DNA from: Giesbergeria sp.
GTDB taxonomy: Bacteria > Pseudomonadota > Gammaproteobacteria > Burkholderiales > Burkholderiaceae_C
DNA: 6,775 bases
NCBI GenBank assembly: GCA_017987055.1
Contig: JAGNUJ010000082.1
Coordinates: 1-6,775, forward strand
Reading direction: 5' to 3'
Below, in pieces: positions 1 to 6,512 of this stretch. The first letter of the stretch is position 1; each line of letters begins with the position of its first letter. Both the position numbers and the translations under genes were made by a program. The notes beneath the pieces were generated by a model. It did not search any database, was not told where the DNA came from, and saw only the letters and a list, made by a program, of their open reading frames with translations.

Positions 1-126
1 GTACACACCGCCGAGCTGCCAAAAAACATGGCGGCGATGGGCATTGCCGGCGGGATGGGGCAGTTGTTCTCGACCCACCCACCGATTGAAGAGCGCATTG
101 CCGCGCTGCAAAGAATGCAGGGCTAA
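1..126 (+). CDS. htpX: HtpX-type M48 membrane metalloprotease, C-terminal end only
   Basis: Frame 1 is open from the window edge to the TAA at 124-126, giving the last 41 residues of a protein whose start lies outside the window. The tail carries [15 protein letters not shown], the motif that closes HtpX-family M48 zinc proteases, preceded by a Gly/Met-rich stretch ([11 protein letters not shown]) of the betaproteobacterial type. HtpX is an inner-membrane protease that, in Escherichia coli, helps FtsH degrade misfolded membrane proteins. The catalytic HEXXH motif and membrane segments would lie upstream and cannot be checked here. The THPP motif also closes some other M48 peptidases, so the subfamily call is strong but not absolute. 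The gene converges on the transporter gene, with only 7 bases between stop codons and no terminator hairpin in that gap. Confidence 0.85.
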   Translation, partial: VHTAELPKNMAAMGIAGGMGQLFSTHPPIEERIAALQRMQG

Positions 127-133
127 AACTGTG

Positions 134-682
134 TCAGGCGTGTGATGAAGCCGGTGCCATAAACCGCCCCATCAGCAGGCGAAACGGCAACAGCATCAGC
201 ACGCCAATCGCTAGTTTCACGCCCAAGTCGCCCAGCGCCCACGTGACCCACGGCAGATCGTTGATGCCGGCAAAAGCGATGCTCCAAAACACCGCCGTGT
301 CTAGGCAAGCCGCTGCCACTGTCGCCACCAGCGGCGCGCGCCACCAACGGCCTTGGCGCAGGCGGTGAAAAAGGCCAATGTCCAGCCACTGCGACAGCAA
401 AAACGCCAGCCCTGAAGCAATGGCGATGCGCGCTGGTGCCAGCACCAACGAGGCGGCGACGGCGACGGCAAAACCCACCCACGCCACACGCCGCGCCATG
501 TCGGGTCCGTGGCGGCGGTTGGCCAATTCGCTGACCAAAAACGCCACCGGGTAGGTGAATGCGCCCAAGGTCAGCCAGTCGTTGAGCGGGTACTGCACCA
601 AGATGTTGGAGGCCAGCACCACCAGCGCCATCGCCAGCGTGGCGGCGGCAAATTGGGTGCGGCTAGCGCGGGGAAACATCAT
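134..682 (-). CDS. yhhQ: YhhQ/VUT-family queuosine precursor transporter
   Basis: This is a 182-residue, highly hydrophobic protein with about six predicted membrane segments (roughly residues 10-28, 35-53, 64-83, 85-103, 116-138 and 148-172). From memory it resembles E. coli YhhQ over most of its length. Shared blocks are SNILVQYPL (25-33), GAFTYPVAFLVSELANRR (40-57), ARIAIAS (84-90), QWLDIGLFHRLRQGRWW (98-114) and CLDTAVFWSIAF (126-137). YhhQ imports 7-deazaguanine precursors (preQ0/preQ1) for queuosine in tRNA wobble positions; some family members take queuine, and the substrate cannot be read from sequence. The protein is shorter than E. coli YhhQ (about 220 residues), mainly in the loop between the third and fourth segments and at the C-terminus. 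The start ATG at 682-680 overlaps the upstream TGA (ATGA). An AAGGA ribosome site at 690-694 lies 7 bases before it, and a second ATG follows directly. Translation is probably coupled to the dehydrogenase gene. Confidence 0.87.
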   Translation of the reverse strand: MMFPRASRTQFAAATLAMALVVLASNILVQYPLNDWLTLGAFTYPVAFLVSELANRRHGPDMARRVAWVGFAVAVAASLVLAPARIAIASGLAFLLSQWLDIGLFHRLRQGRWWRAPLVATVAAACLDTAVFWSIAFAGINDLPWVTWALGDLGVKLAIGVLMLLPFRLLMGRFMAPASSHA

Positions 683-2508
683 GGCGCAATCCTTGGGGTT
701 TGAGCGGCCGTGTTGGCCGCCAGTATTTGCTGCACGACGGCTTCGGCCATCTTGATGCCGTCGACGCCGGCCGACAGGATGCCGCCGGCATAGCCCGCGC
801 CTTCGCCGGCCGGGTACAGGCCGGCGGTGTTGAGGCTTTGACCGTCCGCGCCGCGCGTGATTTGCAGCGGCGCTGAGGTGCGCGTTTCGATGCCAGTCAG
901 CACCGCGTCGGGCATATCAAAACCTTTGATTTTTTTACCAAACTGCGGCAGCGCTTCTTGCATCGCCTCGATGGCAAACGCTGGCAGGGCGCTGCGCAAA
1001 TCGGTCGGTTTCACCCCCGGCTGGTACGACGGCACGACGCTGGCAAATGCGCTCGAAGCTTTGCCAGCCAAAAAGTCACCGACGCGCTGACCGGGTGCGT
1101 CGTAGTTGCCCCCGCCCAGCAGATAGGCGCTGGATTCGAGCTGGCGCTGCATCACCAAGCCGGCCAGCGGATGCACGTCTTGCCCCGCGGGCGGCGTAGT
1201 GTCGGCAAATTCCGCGCCCAGCCCGGCGACAAACGCGGCGCTGTCGCTCGGAAAGTCGCTGGGGCCAATATCGACCACCAGCGCGGCGTTGGCGTTGCGC
1301 TCGTTGCGCGAATACTGGCTCATGCCGTTGGTGACGACACGGCCCGGCTCGCTGGTCGCTGCCACCACCGTGCCGCCGGGGCACATGCAAAAGCTGTAGA
1401 CGGTGCGGCCGTTGGCGGCGTGGTGGACCAGTTTGTAATCGGCCGCGCCGAGAGCCGGGTGCCCCGCGTGGCGACCCCAGCGGGCGCGGTCGATGACGCT
1501 TTGCGGGTGCTCAATGCGAAAGCCGATGGAAAACGGCTTGGCCTGCAGCCACACGCCGCGCTGGTACAGCACGCCAAACGTGTCGCGCGCGCTGTGCCCC
1601 AGCGCCAAGATGACGTGTTCGGCGCGCAACTGGCTGCGCGTGCCGGTGGCCAAATCTTCGATTTCTAAAGCACGCATCCGGCGGCCATCCGCGCCGTCTT
1701 CAATGTGCAGGTCGGTCACGCGCTGGCCAAAGCGCACTTCGCCGCCCAGCGCGATGATTTGCGCGCGCAGGTTTTCGACCACTTTCACCAGCTTGAAGGT
1801 GCCGATGTGTGGGTGCGCGGCGTAGAGAATTTCTGCGGGAGCGCCCGCCTGCACAAACTCGTGCATCACCTTGCGACCCAAGTGGCGCGGGTCTTTGATT
1901 TGGCTGTAGAGCTTGCCGTCGGAGAAGGTGCCGGCACCGCCTTCGCCAAACTGCACATTGCTCTCGGGGTCGAGGGTGCGTTTGCGCCACAGCCCCCACG
2001 TGTCTTGCGTGCGCTGGCGCACCGCTTGACCGCGCTCGATGACGATGGGGCGATAGCCCTGCTGCGCCAGCACCAGCGCCGCAAAAATGCCGCACGGGCC
2101 AAAGCCAATCACCACCGGGCGGACAGCGTCCGCAGCGTCCGCAGCGCCGGCATTGGCACGCGGTGGCGGCTGGTACGCCATGTCCGGTGTGGGCTTGATG
2201 TGCGCGTTGCCGGCGTGCTGTGCCAGCAAAGCGGCTTCTTGCGCGGTATCGGTGAGCGTGACATCGACGATGTAAACCGCCAGCAACGCCGCCTTGCGCG
2301 CGTCAAAACTGCGCTTAAAAACGTCTAATTGTGCAATCGTGCTGTCATCGGGCAGGCCCAGCGCCTGCGCTGCCAACTGGCGCAGCGCGGCGATGGGGTG
2401 CGGTGCGGGAGCGCGGTCGGCGTCGGTTTCAGCCGGCGCATCCGCGTCACGCAGGGCGATGACGGGCAGCGCCGTCAGGGGAAGTTTGAGTTCAGAAAGG
2501 CGAATCAT
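679..2508 (-). CDS. COG2509-type FAD-dependent dehydrogenase, uncharacterised
   Basis: This 609-residue flavoprotein belongs to the family annotated as uncharacterised FAD-dependent dehydrogenases. The N-terminal ~110 residues form the family's small leading domain: it begins [11 protein letters not shown] and has [18 protein letters not shown] at 66-83. A Gly/Ala/Asp-rich linker follows, and then a Rossmann FAD-binding fold. Its dinucleotide motif is [14 protein letters not shown] (132-144) with the acidic ribose ligand in IERG (157-160). A second family signature is [17 protein letters not shown] (184-200). The C-terminal FAD-closing motif is [19 protein letters not shown] (566-584). The fold is that of the glutathione reductase/HI0933 class, but I know of no established substrate. 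No signal peptide or membrane segment is visible, so it is probably cytoplasmic. The start is supported by the family-typical N-terminus, although no clear Shine-Dalgarno sequence precedes it. It is the first gene of a probable two-gene unit with the transporter, which starts inside its stop codon. Confidence 0.88.
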   Translation of the reverse strand: MIRLSELKLPLTALPVIALRDADAPAETDADRAPAPHPIAALRQLAAQALGLPDDSTIAQLDVFKRSFDARKAALLAVYIVDVTLTDTAQEAALLAQHAGNAHIKPTPDMAYQPPPRANAGAADAADAVRPVVIGFGPCGIFAALVLAQQGYRPIVIERGQAVRQRTQDTWGLWRKRTLDPESNVQFGEGGAGTFSDGKLYSQIKDPRHLGRKVMHEFVQAGAPAEILYAAHPHIGTFKLVKVVENLRAQIIALGGEVRFGQRVTDLHIEDGADGRRMRALEIEDLATGTRSQLRAEHVILALGHSARDTFGVLYQRGVWLQAKPFSIGFRIEHPQSVIDRARWGRHAGHPALGAADYKLVHHAANGRTVYSFCMCPGGTVVAATSEPGRVVTNGMSQYSRNERNANAALVVDIGPSDFPSDSAAFVAGLGAEFADTTPPAGQDVHPLAGLVMQRQLESSAYLLGGGNYDAPGQRVGDFLAGKASSAFASVVPSYQPGVKPTDLRSALPAFAIEAMQEALPQFGKKIKGFDMPDAVLTGIETRTSAPLQITRGADGQSLNTAGLYPAGEGAGYAGGILSAGVDGIKMAEAVVQQILAANTAAQTPRIAP

Positions 2509-2558
2509 GGGGTGGCCGGCCCGTGGTTATCGGGCGAAGGGCAATGCAGGGGAGGCAG

Positions 2559-2564
2559 ATTTTA
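2559..2564 (-). promoter_or_regulatory. Candidate -10 element for the dehydrogenase-transporter pair
   Basis: On the minus strand TAAAAT (one mismatch to TATAAT) lies 50 bases before the dehydrogenase ATG, in the context GGTAAAATC. A start site about 7 bases downstream would give a leader of roughly 44 bases. No good -35 is found at 16-19 bases upstream, so this is only a candidate. A 5-bp inverted repeat (GCCCG at 2519-2523 and CGGGC at 2531-2535) lies inside the predicted leader. Confidence 0.3.
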
Positions 2565-2607
2565 CCGACCACCACCTTGGCGCGTGGCGGGTTGAGCAGG
2601 TGCCGCC

Positions 2608-2667
2608 TTAGCGCAACACCAGCACCGGAATTTTGGAGTGCGCCAGCACCTTTTGTGTCTCGCTGGC
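2608..2667 (-). pseudogene. Universal stress protein (Usp) remnant, C-terminal 19 codons plus stop
   Basis: Reading the minus strand from 2667 to the TAA at 2610-2608 gives [19 protein letters not shown] and stop. This is the closing strand-helix-strand of UspA-family proteins, which typically end in a form such as GSxTQKVLAxSxxPVLVVR. Upstream the resemblance stops abruptly: the residues before it read HLLQPP and the frame closes at a TAG (2688-2686). The ATP-binding core and start of a ~150-residue Usp are therefore absent. Nothing Usp-like is seen in the rest of the gap before the chemoreceptor gene. It points the same way as the dehydrogenase gene, about 100 bases upstream of it, as expected if an intact usp once preceded that gene. 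The fragment is short, so the call rests on the motif and its exact stop position. Confidence 0.6.
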
Positions 2668-2789
2668 CGGTGGCTGCAGGAGGTGCTAGGGTTTGTACCC
2701 AGAACGCCATGCGCATCGCAGTAGGATGCAGTGCCAGCATCCAAGTGCGCTGCCGCAGCAAACTCCTGAACCTTGGCCTACCGACCCAC

Positions 2790-4643
2790 ATGATCGACAC
2801 CATCAAACACCTGCCCATTGGGCGCAAGCTCATGGCGAGCTTTGCACTGTGCCTGCTACTTTTCGCGCTGATCGCCTCTGTGGTGAGCGTCTGGCTGGTA
2901 GAAAAAGAGGTGGAGCGCCGCGCCACCGAAGAAGAGCTTCCTAGGCTGGTAGAGGGCATCCGCTCCGATGTGCAGCGCCAGCTAGCACCCGCCATTGCCA
3001 GCTCGCTGGCGCTGGCCGACAACACCTTCATGGCCGACTGGGACCGCGCCGGTATGCCCGAGGAGGGCCGTGCCAGCTGGCTGGCCTACGCCACGGCGCT
3101 GAAGCAACGCCAATCGGCGGCAGCCGTGTTCTGGGGCTCCGAGCGTGACCGCAAGTTCTACACCGACGATGGCAAAGTGCGCGACATTCTGCCCACCGAG
3201 CAGTGGTTTCCCGACACCCTGAACCAGAAGGTGCCCTACGCCCTGAACATCGACTTTGACGTGGGCGCGCAAAAGCACATGGTGTTCATCAACGTGCGTG
3301 TCGATGGCCCGGTGGGGCAGCGCGCCGCTGCCGGGCTGGGCCTGTCTGCCGAGGCCATTGCCCAGACCATTGCCAATTACAAAATCGCCCAAACCGGCTC
3401 GGCCTATCTGGTGCGTGCCAACGGCACCCTGTTGATGCACCGCGACCAGTCGCTGCTCAGCGGCAAGCATTTGCTGAAAGATATGCCCGGTTTGAACGAC
3501 ACCATGGCGGGTCAGCTGCTGGGCAGCCAGGGCTTTACCCAGTTGCGCTATGCCAACGGGGCGACTGAACACATCATCGTCTCCATGCCCATTCCCGAGC
3601 TGCAAGCCTACGTGGTGGCCGAGATACCCGCCAAGGAGCTGACCGGGCCGGTGCTGGCCGCGCTGCGCACCTCCGGCATCATCGCCTTGCTGGTGGGCGG
3701 CAGCGCCACTTTGGTGGTGGTGCTGTGGCTCAGCCGGGCCATATCGGCGCCGCTGCGCCGGGCGGTGGAGCTGCTGGCAGAAATCGCCGAGGGCAACCTG
3801 ACGCACCGTATGCCCTCGGACACGCGCGATGAAATCGGCCAACTGGGCGGCGCCATCAACCGGCTGGTGGAGTCGCTGGTGGCGCTGGTGCAGAACATGC
3901 GCATCAGCGCCGGTGCGCTGGAGGGCAACGCGGGCGCGATTGCCTCGGGCAGCGCCAACCTGAGCCAGCGCACCGAAGAGCAGGCGGGCAACCTGCAACG
4001 CACCGCCGCTTCGATGGAGCAGCTCACGGTGGCCGTGCGCCACAACACCGACACCGCCAAGGCCGCCGTGCAGCTGGCCGGTGACGCCACCGAGGCCGCC
4101 CAAGCCGGTGGCGTCGTGGTGGCCGAAGTGACGCAGACCATGGGCCAGATCAATGCCGCCTCGGCGCGCATCGCCGACATCAACAACGTGATTGACGGCA
4201 TCGCCTTCCAAACCAACATCTTGGCGCTGAACGCGGCGGTGGAAGCAGCCCGTGCAGGCGAGCAGGGCCGGGGCTTTGCCGTGGTGGCCAGCGAGGTGCG
4301 CACGCTGGCACAGCGCTCGGCGCAGGCGGCGCGCGAGATCAAAGAGCTGATTGAAACCAGCGTGGCCACCGTGGCGCTGGGCGCAGACCAGGCCGTCCAT
4401 GCCCGCGAGGCCATGGAGCACATCGTGGCGCAAGCCCATCAGATGCACCAGCTGATGCAAGAGATCAGCCAAGCCAGCCAAGAGCAAAGTGCCGGGCTGG
4501 AGCAAATCGGCACAGCGGTGGCGCAGCTAGATGCCGTGACCCAGCAAAACGCCGCGCTGGTGGAGCAAAGCACCTCGGTGGCGGGCGATTTGCAGCAGCA
4601 ATCGACCCGGCTGGCGCAGTTGCTGGCACCGTTTCACCTCTGA
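2790..4643 (+). CDS. Methyl-accepting chemotaxis protein with periplasmic Cache-like sensor
   Basis: This is a 617-residue transmembrane chemoreceptor. In order: a short basic N-terminus ([10 protein letters not shown]), a first membrane segment (about 15-37), a periplasmic sensor (about 38-292), a second membrane segment (about 294-315), a HAMP domain (about 316-369) and a long helical signalling domain. The sensor is double-Cache-like, judging by its size and by [17 protein letters not shown] (203-219). The hairpin tip that binds CheW and CheA is at about 468-512 ([20 protein letters not shown], then [18 protein letters not shown]), of the E. coli Tsr/Tar length class. Candidate methylation segments are around 393-413 and 571-600. 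The protein ends LLAPFHL, without the NWETF-type pentapeptide that tethers CheR and CheB. The frame is open from 2523, but the ATG at 2790 is chosen because the usual receptor N-terminus starts there; the upstream residues look non-coding. No good ribosome site precedes it. The ATG at 2709 would add 27 residues. The ligand is unknown. No che or flagellar gene is adjacent. Confidence 0.93.
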   Translation: MIDTIKHLPIGRKLMASFALCLLLFALIASVVSVWLVEKEVERRATEEELPRLVEGIRSDVQRQLAPAIASSLALADNTFMADWDRAGMPEEGRASWLAYATALKQRQSAAAVFWGSERDRKFYTDDGKVRDILPTEQWFPDTLNQKVPYALNIDFDVGAQKHMVFINVRVDGPVGQRAAAGLGLSAEAIAQTIANYKIAQTGSAYLVRANGTLLMHRDQSLLSGKHLLKDMPGLNDTMAGQLLGSQGFTQLRYANGATEHIIVSMPIPELQAYVVAEIPAKELTGPVLAALRTSGIIALLVGGSATLVVVLWLSRAISAPLRRAVELLAEIAEGNLTHRMPSDTRDEIGQLGGAINRLVESLVALVQNMRISAGALEGNAGAIASGSANLSQRTEEQAGNLQRTAASMEQLTVAVRHNTDTAKAAVQLAGDATEAAQAGGVVVAEVTQTMGQINAASARIADINNVIDGIAFQTNILALNAAVEAARAGEQGRGFAVVASEVRTLAQRSAQAAREIKELIETSVATVALGADQAVHAREAMEHIVAQAHQMHQLMQEISQASQEQSAGLEQIGTAVAQLDAVTQQNAALVEQSTSVAGDLQQQSTRLAQLLAPFHL

Positions 4644-4664
4644 GGCCGCTGAGGCCGCTGAGGC
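4642..4664. repeat. 9-bp tandem duplication at the end of the chemoreceptor gene
   Basis: GAGGCCGCT occurs twice in a row (4642-4650 and 4651-4659), followed by a partial third copy (GAGGC). The first copy begins inside the TGA stop codon, so the duplication does not alter the protein. It looks like replication slippage in GC-rich DNA. Confidence 0.8.
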
Positions 4665-4698
4665 GCAGGCGGTCGCTGCGCTGGCGGGTGCCTGCCGC

Positions 4699-4729
4699 AG
4701 CAGTTATCACTATTATTTTGATAGCTGCT
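4699..4729. repeat. Imperfect inverted repeat in a Comamonadaceae-like intergenic element
   Basis: AGCAGTTATCA (4699-4709) pairs with TGATAGCTGCT (4719-4729) across a 9-base A/T-rich loop. This gives 11 pairs with one G-T wobble. The base composition differs from the GC-rich genes on both sides. The stretch ATTTTGATAGCTGCTCGCGC and the following bases to about 4756 resemble an intergenic element that I recall being scattered through Comamonadaceae genomes; that is memory, not a search. No T-tract follows directly, so it is not an obvious intrinsic terminator by itself. Confidence 0.5.
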
Positions 4730-4756
4730 CGCGCATGCCACATAAGGGTAAAAAGC

Positions 4757-4784
4757 AAAAAAGACCCAAAATTAGGTCTTTTTT
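4757..4784. terminator. Bidirectional intrinsic terminator between the chemoreceptor gene and cysK
   Basis: AAAAAAGACC (4757-4766) and GGTCTTTTTT (4775-4784) are perfect inverted repeats around the 8-base loop CAAAATTA. The arms give a GACC/GGTC core with an A-tract on one side and a T-tract on the other, so it can act on both strands. It lies 19 bases beyond the cysK stop codon and 113 bases beyond the chemoreceptor stop, and the two genes converge on it. The GC core is only 4 pairs, so it may be of modest strength. Confidence 0.8.
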
Positions 4785-4803
4785 GAGGGGGTGTCGCGTC
4801 CGA

Positions 4804-5721
4804 TTACGCGGGCAAGAAGCCTTCCACCGACAAATAGCGCTCGCCGGTGTCGTAGTTAAAGCCCAGCACGCGGCTGCCGTGCGGCAGTTCAGGCAGCTTT
4901 TGGGCAATGGCGGCCAGCGTCGCACCGCTGGAGATACCCACCAAAATGCCCTCTTCGCGCGCGCAGCGGCGGGCGTATTCACGCGCGGGTTCAGCGTCCA
5001 CTTGGATCACGCCGTCCAGCAGGCTGACATCGAGGTTCTTTGGGATAAAGCCGGCGCCCAAGCCTTGCAGCGGGTGCGGGCCGGGCTGGCCGCCCGAAAT
5101 CACCGGCGACAGCGCTGGTTCGACCGCAAACACTTTGAGCTGCGGAAATTTGGCTTTCAGCACCCGCGCTACGCCGCTCAGGTGGCCGCCGGTGCCGACG
5201 CCAGTGATCAGCGCGTCCAGCCCGTCGGGGAAGTCGGCCAAGATTTCTTGCGCCGTGGTGCGGGCGTGGACGTCGGCGTTGGCGGGGTTTTCAAACTGCT
5301 GCGGTACCCACGAGTTGGGGGTTTGCGCTTGCAGCTCTTGGGCGCGGGCGATGGCGCCTTTCATGCCTTTTTCTTTCGGCGTCAGGTCGAACTGCGCGCC
5401 ATAGGCCAGCATCAGGCGGCGCCGCTCGATGCTCATGCTGTCGGGCATCACCAAAATCAGCTGGTAGCCTTTGACCGCCGCCACCAGCGCCAAGCCAATG
5501 CCGGTGTTGCCCGAAGTCGGCTCAATGATGGTGCCGCCGGGCTGCAGCGCGCCGGATTTTTCAGCATCTTCGACCATAGCGAGCGCAATGCGGTCTTTGA
5601 TGGAGCCGCCGGGGTTGCTGCGCTCGGACTTGACCCAGACGTTGGCGTCCGGGCCAAACAGGCGGTTGATGCGCACGTGCGGCGTGTTGCCAATGGTTTG
5701 CAAAATGTTGTCGAATTTCAT
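4804..5721 (-). CDS. cysK: Cysteine synthase A (O-acetylserine sulfhydrylase)
   Basis: This is a 305-residue PLP-dependent enzyme that makes L-cysteine from O-acetylserine and sulfide in the cytosol. The PLP Schiff-base lysine is Lys42 in [10 protein letters not shown]. The substrate-binding loop is TSGNTG (69-74), the phosphate-binding loop is GTGGHLSG (176-183), and the serine contacting the PLP ring nitrogen lies in GISSGA (262-267). The block [18 protein letters not shown] (214-231) and the overall length favour CysK over the thiosulfate-using CysM. A longer reading frame runs up to a TTG at 5817. The ATG at 5721 is preferred because [14 protein letters not shown] is the family N-terminus and a strong AGGAG (5730-5734) lies 8 bases upstream. 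All catalytic residues I can check are present. It lies 92 bases downstream of the methyltransferase gene on the same strand, and its leader contains two competing inverted repeats. Confidence 0.96.
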   Translation of the reverse strand: MKFDNILQTIGNTPHVRINRLFGPDANVWVKSERSNPGGSIKDRIALAMVEDAEKSGALQPGGTIIEPTSGNTGIGLALVAAVKGYQLILVMPDSMSIERRRLMLAYGAQFDLTPKEKGMKGAIARAQELQAQTPNSWVPQQFENPANADVHARTTAQEILADFPDGLDALITGVGTGGHLSGVARVLKAKFPQLKVFAVEPALSPVISGGQPGPHPLQGLGAGFIPKNLDVSLLDGVIQVDAEPAREYARRCAREEGILVGISSGATLAAIAQKLPELPHGSRVLGFNYDTGERYLSVEGFLPA

Positions 5722-5752
5722 GGCGGCGTCTCCTGAAAAAAAAGAATATGCA

Positions 5753-5788
5753 GCGCCATTCTGGCGCAGTTGTTCTGTGCCTTGCGCC
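5753..5788 (-). promoter_or_regulatory. Competing hairpins in the cysK leader
   Basis: On the minus strand three short segments occur in order: GGCGCA (5788-5783), TGCGCC (5768-5763) and TGGCGC (5758-5753). The first and second form a 6-bp stem with a 14-base loop. The second (with its next base) and third form a 6-bp stem, GCGCCA-GAA-TGGCGC, with a 3-base loop. The two structures exclude each other. A T8 tract (5743-5736) follows the second stem after 9 bases, just before the AGGAG site. The layout resembles an attenuator, but the stems are short and the T-tract is not adjacent, so a regulatory role is unproven. Confidence 0.3.
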
Positions 5789-5817
5789 ATATAGATATGC
5801 CAAGCCGGTAGCTTCAA
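5788..5817 (-). promoter_or_regulatory. Candidate cysK promoter
   Basis: On the minus strand TTGAAG (5817-5812) and TATATG (5793-5788) are separated by 18 bases, each matching the sigma-70 consensus at four of six positions. The -35 overlaps the methyltransferase stop codon. The -10 lies in a short palindrome, CATAT-CT-ATATG (5788-5799). A start near 5781 would give a leader of about 60 bases. The match is weak, and cotranscription with the methyltransferase is an alternative. Confidence 0.3.
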
Positions 5818-6437
5818 ACCTTGCGCCCGGTCATCAAAAATATCGGATACGCGCGGCCATTGCGGTGCTGCATGTCTTGCACCGCACTGAAGGCGATGTC
5901 GGCAAAGCCGGCTTGTTCGGCCAGCGTTTGCAGGGCTGTTGGCGCAAAGCCAAAGTGCTGCACGCCCTTGGCGTCGTTGTCCTCTTTGCTGCCGTGAAAG
6001 CTGCCGTCTTCGGCGTACAAATCAATCAACGCAATGCGCCCACCGCTGTGCAGTGCATCGGCAAAGGCTTGCATCAGCGCGCCAGTGTCGGCCACATGGT
6101 GCATGGCCATGCAGCTGACGACTGCGTCGTAGCGCTCGGGCAGGCCGGCAAATACGTCTTGCTGGCGCGTGGTGATGTTGGCAAAGCCCTTGTCATTGAG
6201 CACTTGCAGCATCTCGGCAGAGGTGTCCAGTGCGGTGACGTGGGTCACTTTGGGGGCAATCACCGTGGACAACAGCCCGGTGCCAGCGCCGAAATCAAGC
6301 ACGTGGTCGGTGGCAGAAAATGGCACGTTGGCCAGCAGACAGGCCGCCGCGCTGGCCAGTTGCTGCGACATCGGGCGCTGATCCCAGTTGCGTGCGGAGA
6401 CGTCAAAATGCGTGGCGGTGGTGGATGAAGTAGTCAT
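5814..6437 (-). CDS. Class I SAM-dependent methyltransferase, substrate unknown
   Basis: This 207-residue soluble protein has the Rossmann-fold methyltransferase core of the Methyltransf_11/25 type. The N-terminus has [13 protein letters not shown] (10-22), a segment common in small-molecule methyltransferases of this class. Motif I, which binds SAM, is [13 protein letters not shown] (45-57). The acidic residue contacting the SAM ribose is Asp71 in [12 protein letters not shown] later motif is [14 protein letters not shown] (102-115), and the post-motif strand is [14 protein letters not shown] (132-145). No membrane or signal segment is visible. The fold does not define the acceptor, so no substrate is proposed. 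The ATG at 6437 fits family length and the open frame, but the bases before it are pyrimidine-rich with no Shine-Dalgarno sequence. The gene may therefore be translated from a very short or leaderless mRNA. It diverges from rnpB, whose RNA starts about 75 bases away, and lies upstream of cysK on the same strand. Confidence 0.88.
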   Translation of the reverse strand: MTTSSTTATHFDVSARNWDQRPMSQQLASAAACLLANVPFSATDHVLDFGAGTGLLSTVIAPKVTHVTALDTSAEMLQVLNDKGFANITTRQQDVFAGLPERYDAVVSCMAMHHVADTGALMQAFADALHSGGRIALIDLYAEDGSFHGSKEDNDAKGVQHFGFAPTALQTLAEQAGFADIAFSAVQDMQHRNGRAYPIFLMTGRKV

Positions 6438-6460
6438 GGGTGACAGGGGAGCAACAGTGA

Positions 6461-6466
6461 ATTAAA
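6461..6466 (-). promoter_or_regulatory. Candidate -10 element for the methyltransferase gene
   Basis: On the minus strand TTTAAT (one mismatch to TATAAT) lies 23 bases before the methyltransferase ATG. This would place the start site only about 16 bases upstream of the gene. No recognisable -35 precedes it at normal spacing. It shares the short intergenic region with the divergent rnpB promoter. Confidence 0.25.
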
Positions 6467-6497
6467 TGGTGTGTGCATGTTGTGCGCGTGCGTCGGT

Positions 6498-6503
6498 GAT
6501 AAT
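6498..6503 (+). promoter_or_regulatory. rnpB promoter -10 element
   Basis: GATAAT (one mismatch to TATAAT) ends 9 bases before the RNA 5' end inferred by comparison with known RNase P RNAs. The bases in between are all G or C apart from one T, a GC-rich discriminator like that of many stable-RNA promoters. That would fit growth-rate or stringent control, which is inference. No good -35 is seen 16-18 bases upstream. Confidence 0.5.
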
Positions 6504-6512
6504 CGCCGCCGT

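Noticed and set aside
2678..2697. A strong AGGAGG sequence 9 bases before a TTG codon on +, suggesting a small gene or leader peptide
   Set aside because: The frame runs out of frame into the chemoreceptor gene, its translation is Pro/His/Arg-rich, and nothing supports it as a protein. The match to the ribosome site may be chance.
2523..2789. Extended N-terminus of the chemoreceptor frame
   Set aside because: The extra 89 residues resemble no receptor N-terminus and overlap the usp remnant on the other strand. The usual start with a basic stretch and first membrane segment is at 2790.
2982..4505. A 507-codon open frame on the minus strand, opposite the chemoreceptor gene
   Set aside because: It is antisense to a clear chemoreceptor with all expected domains. 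Its translation is rich in His, Gly, Gln and Leu, as expected for an artefact frame in GC-rich DNA, and shows no recognisable motif.
5722..5817. Longer cysK reading frame starting at a TTG that overlaps the methyltransferase stop
   Set aside because: The ATG at 5721 has a strong AGGAG site and the family-typical N-terminus, and the additional 32 residues have no counterpart in cysteine synthases that I know.
5748..6428. A 226-codon open frame on +, opposite the methyltransferase
   Set aside because: It is the shadow of a gene with intact SAM-binding motifs on the minus strand, and its translation shows no family features.
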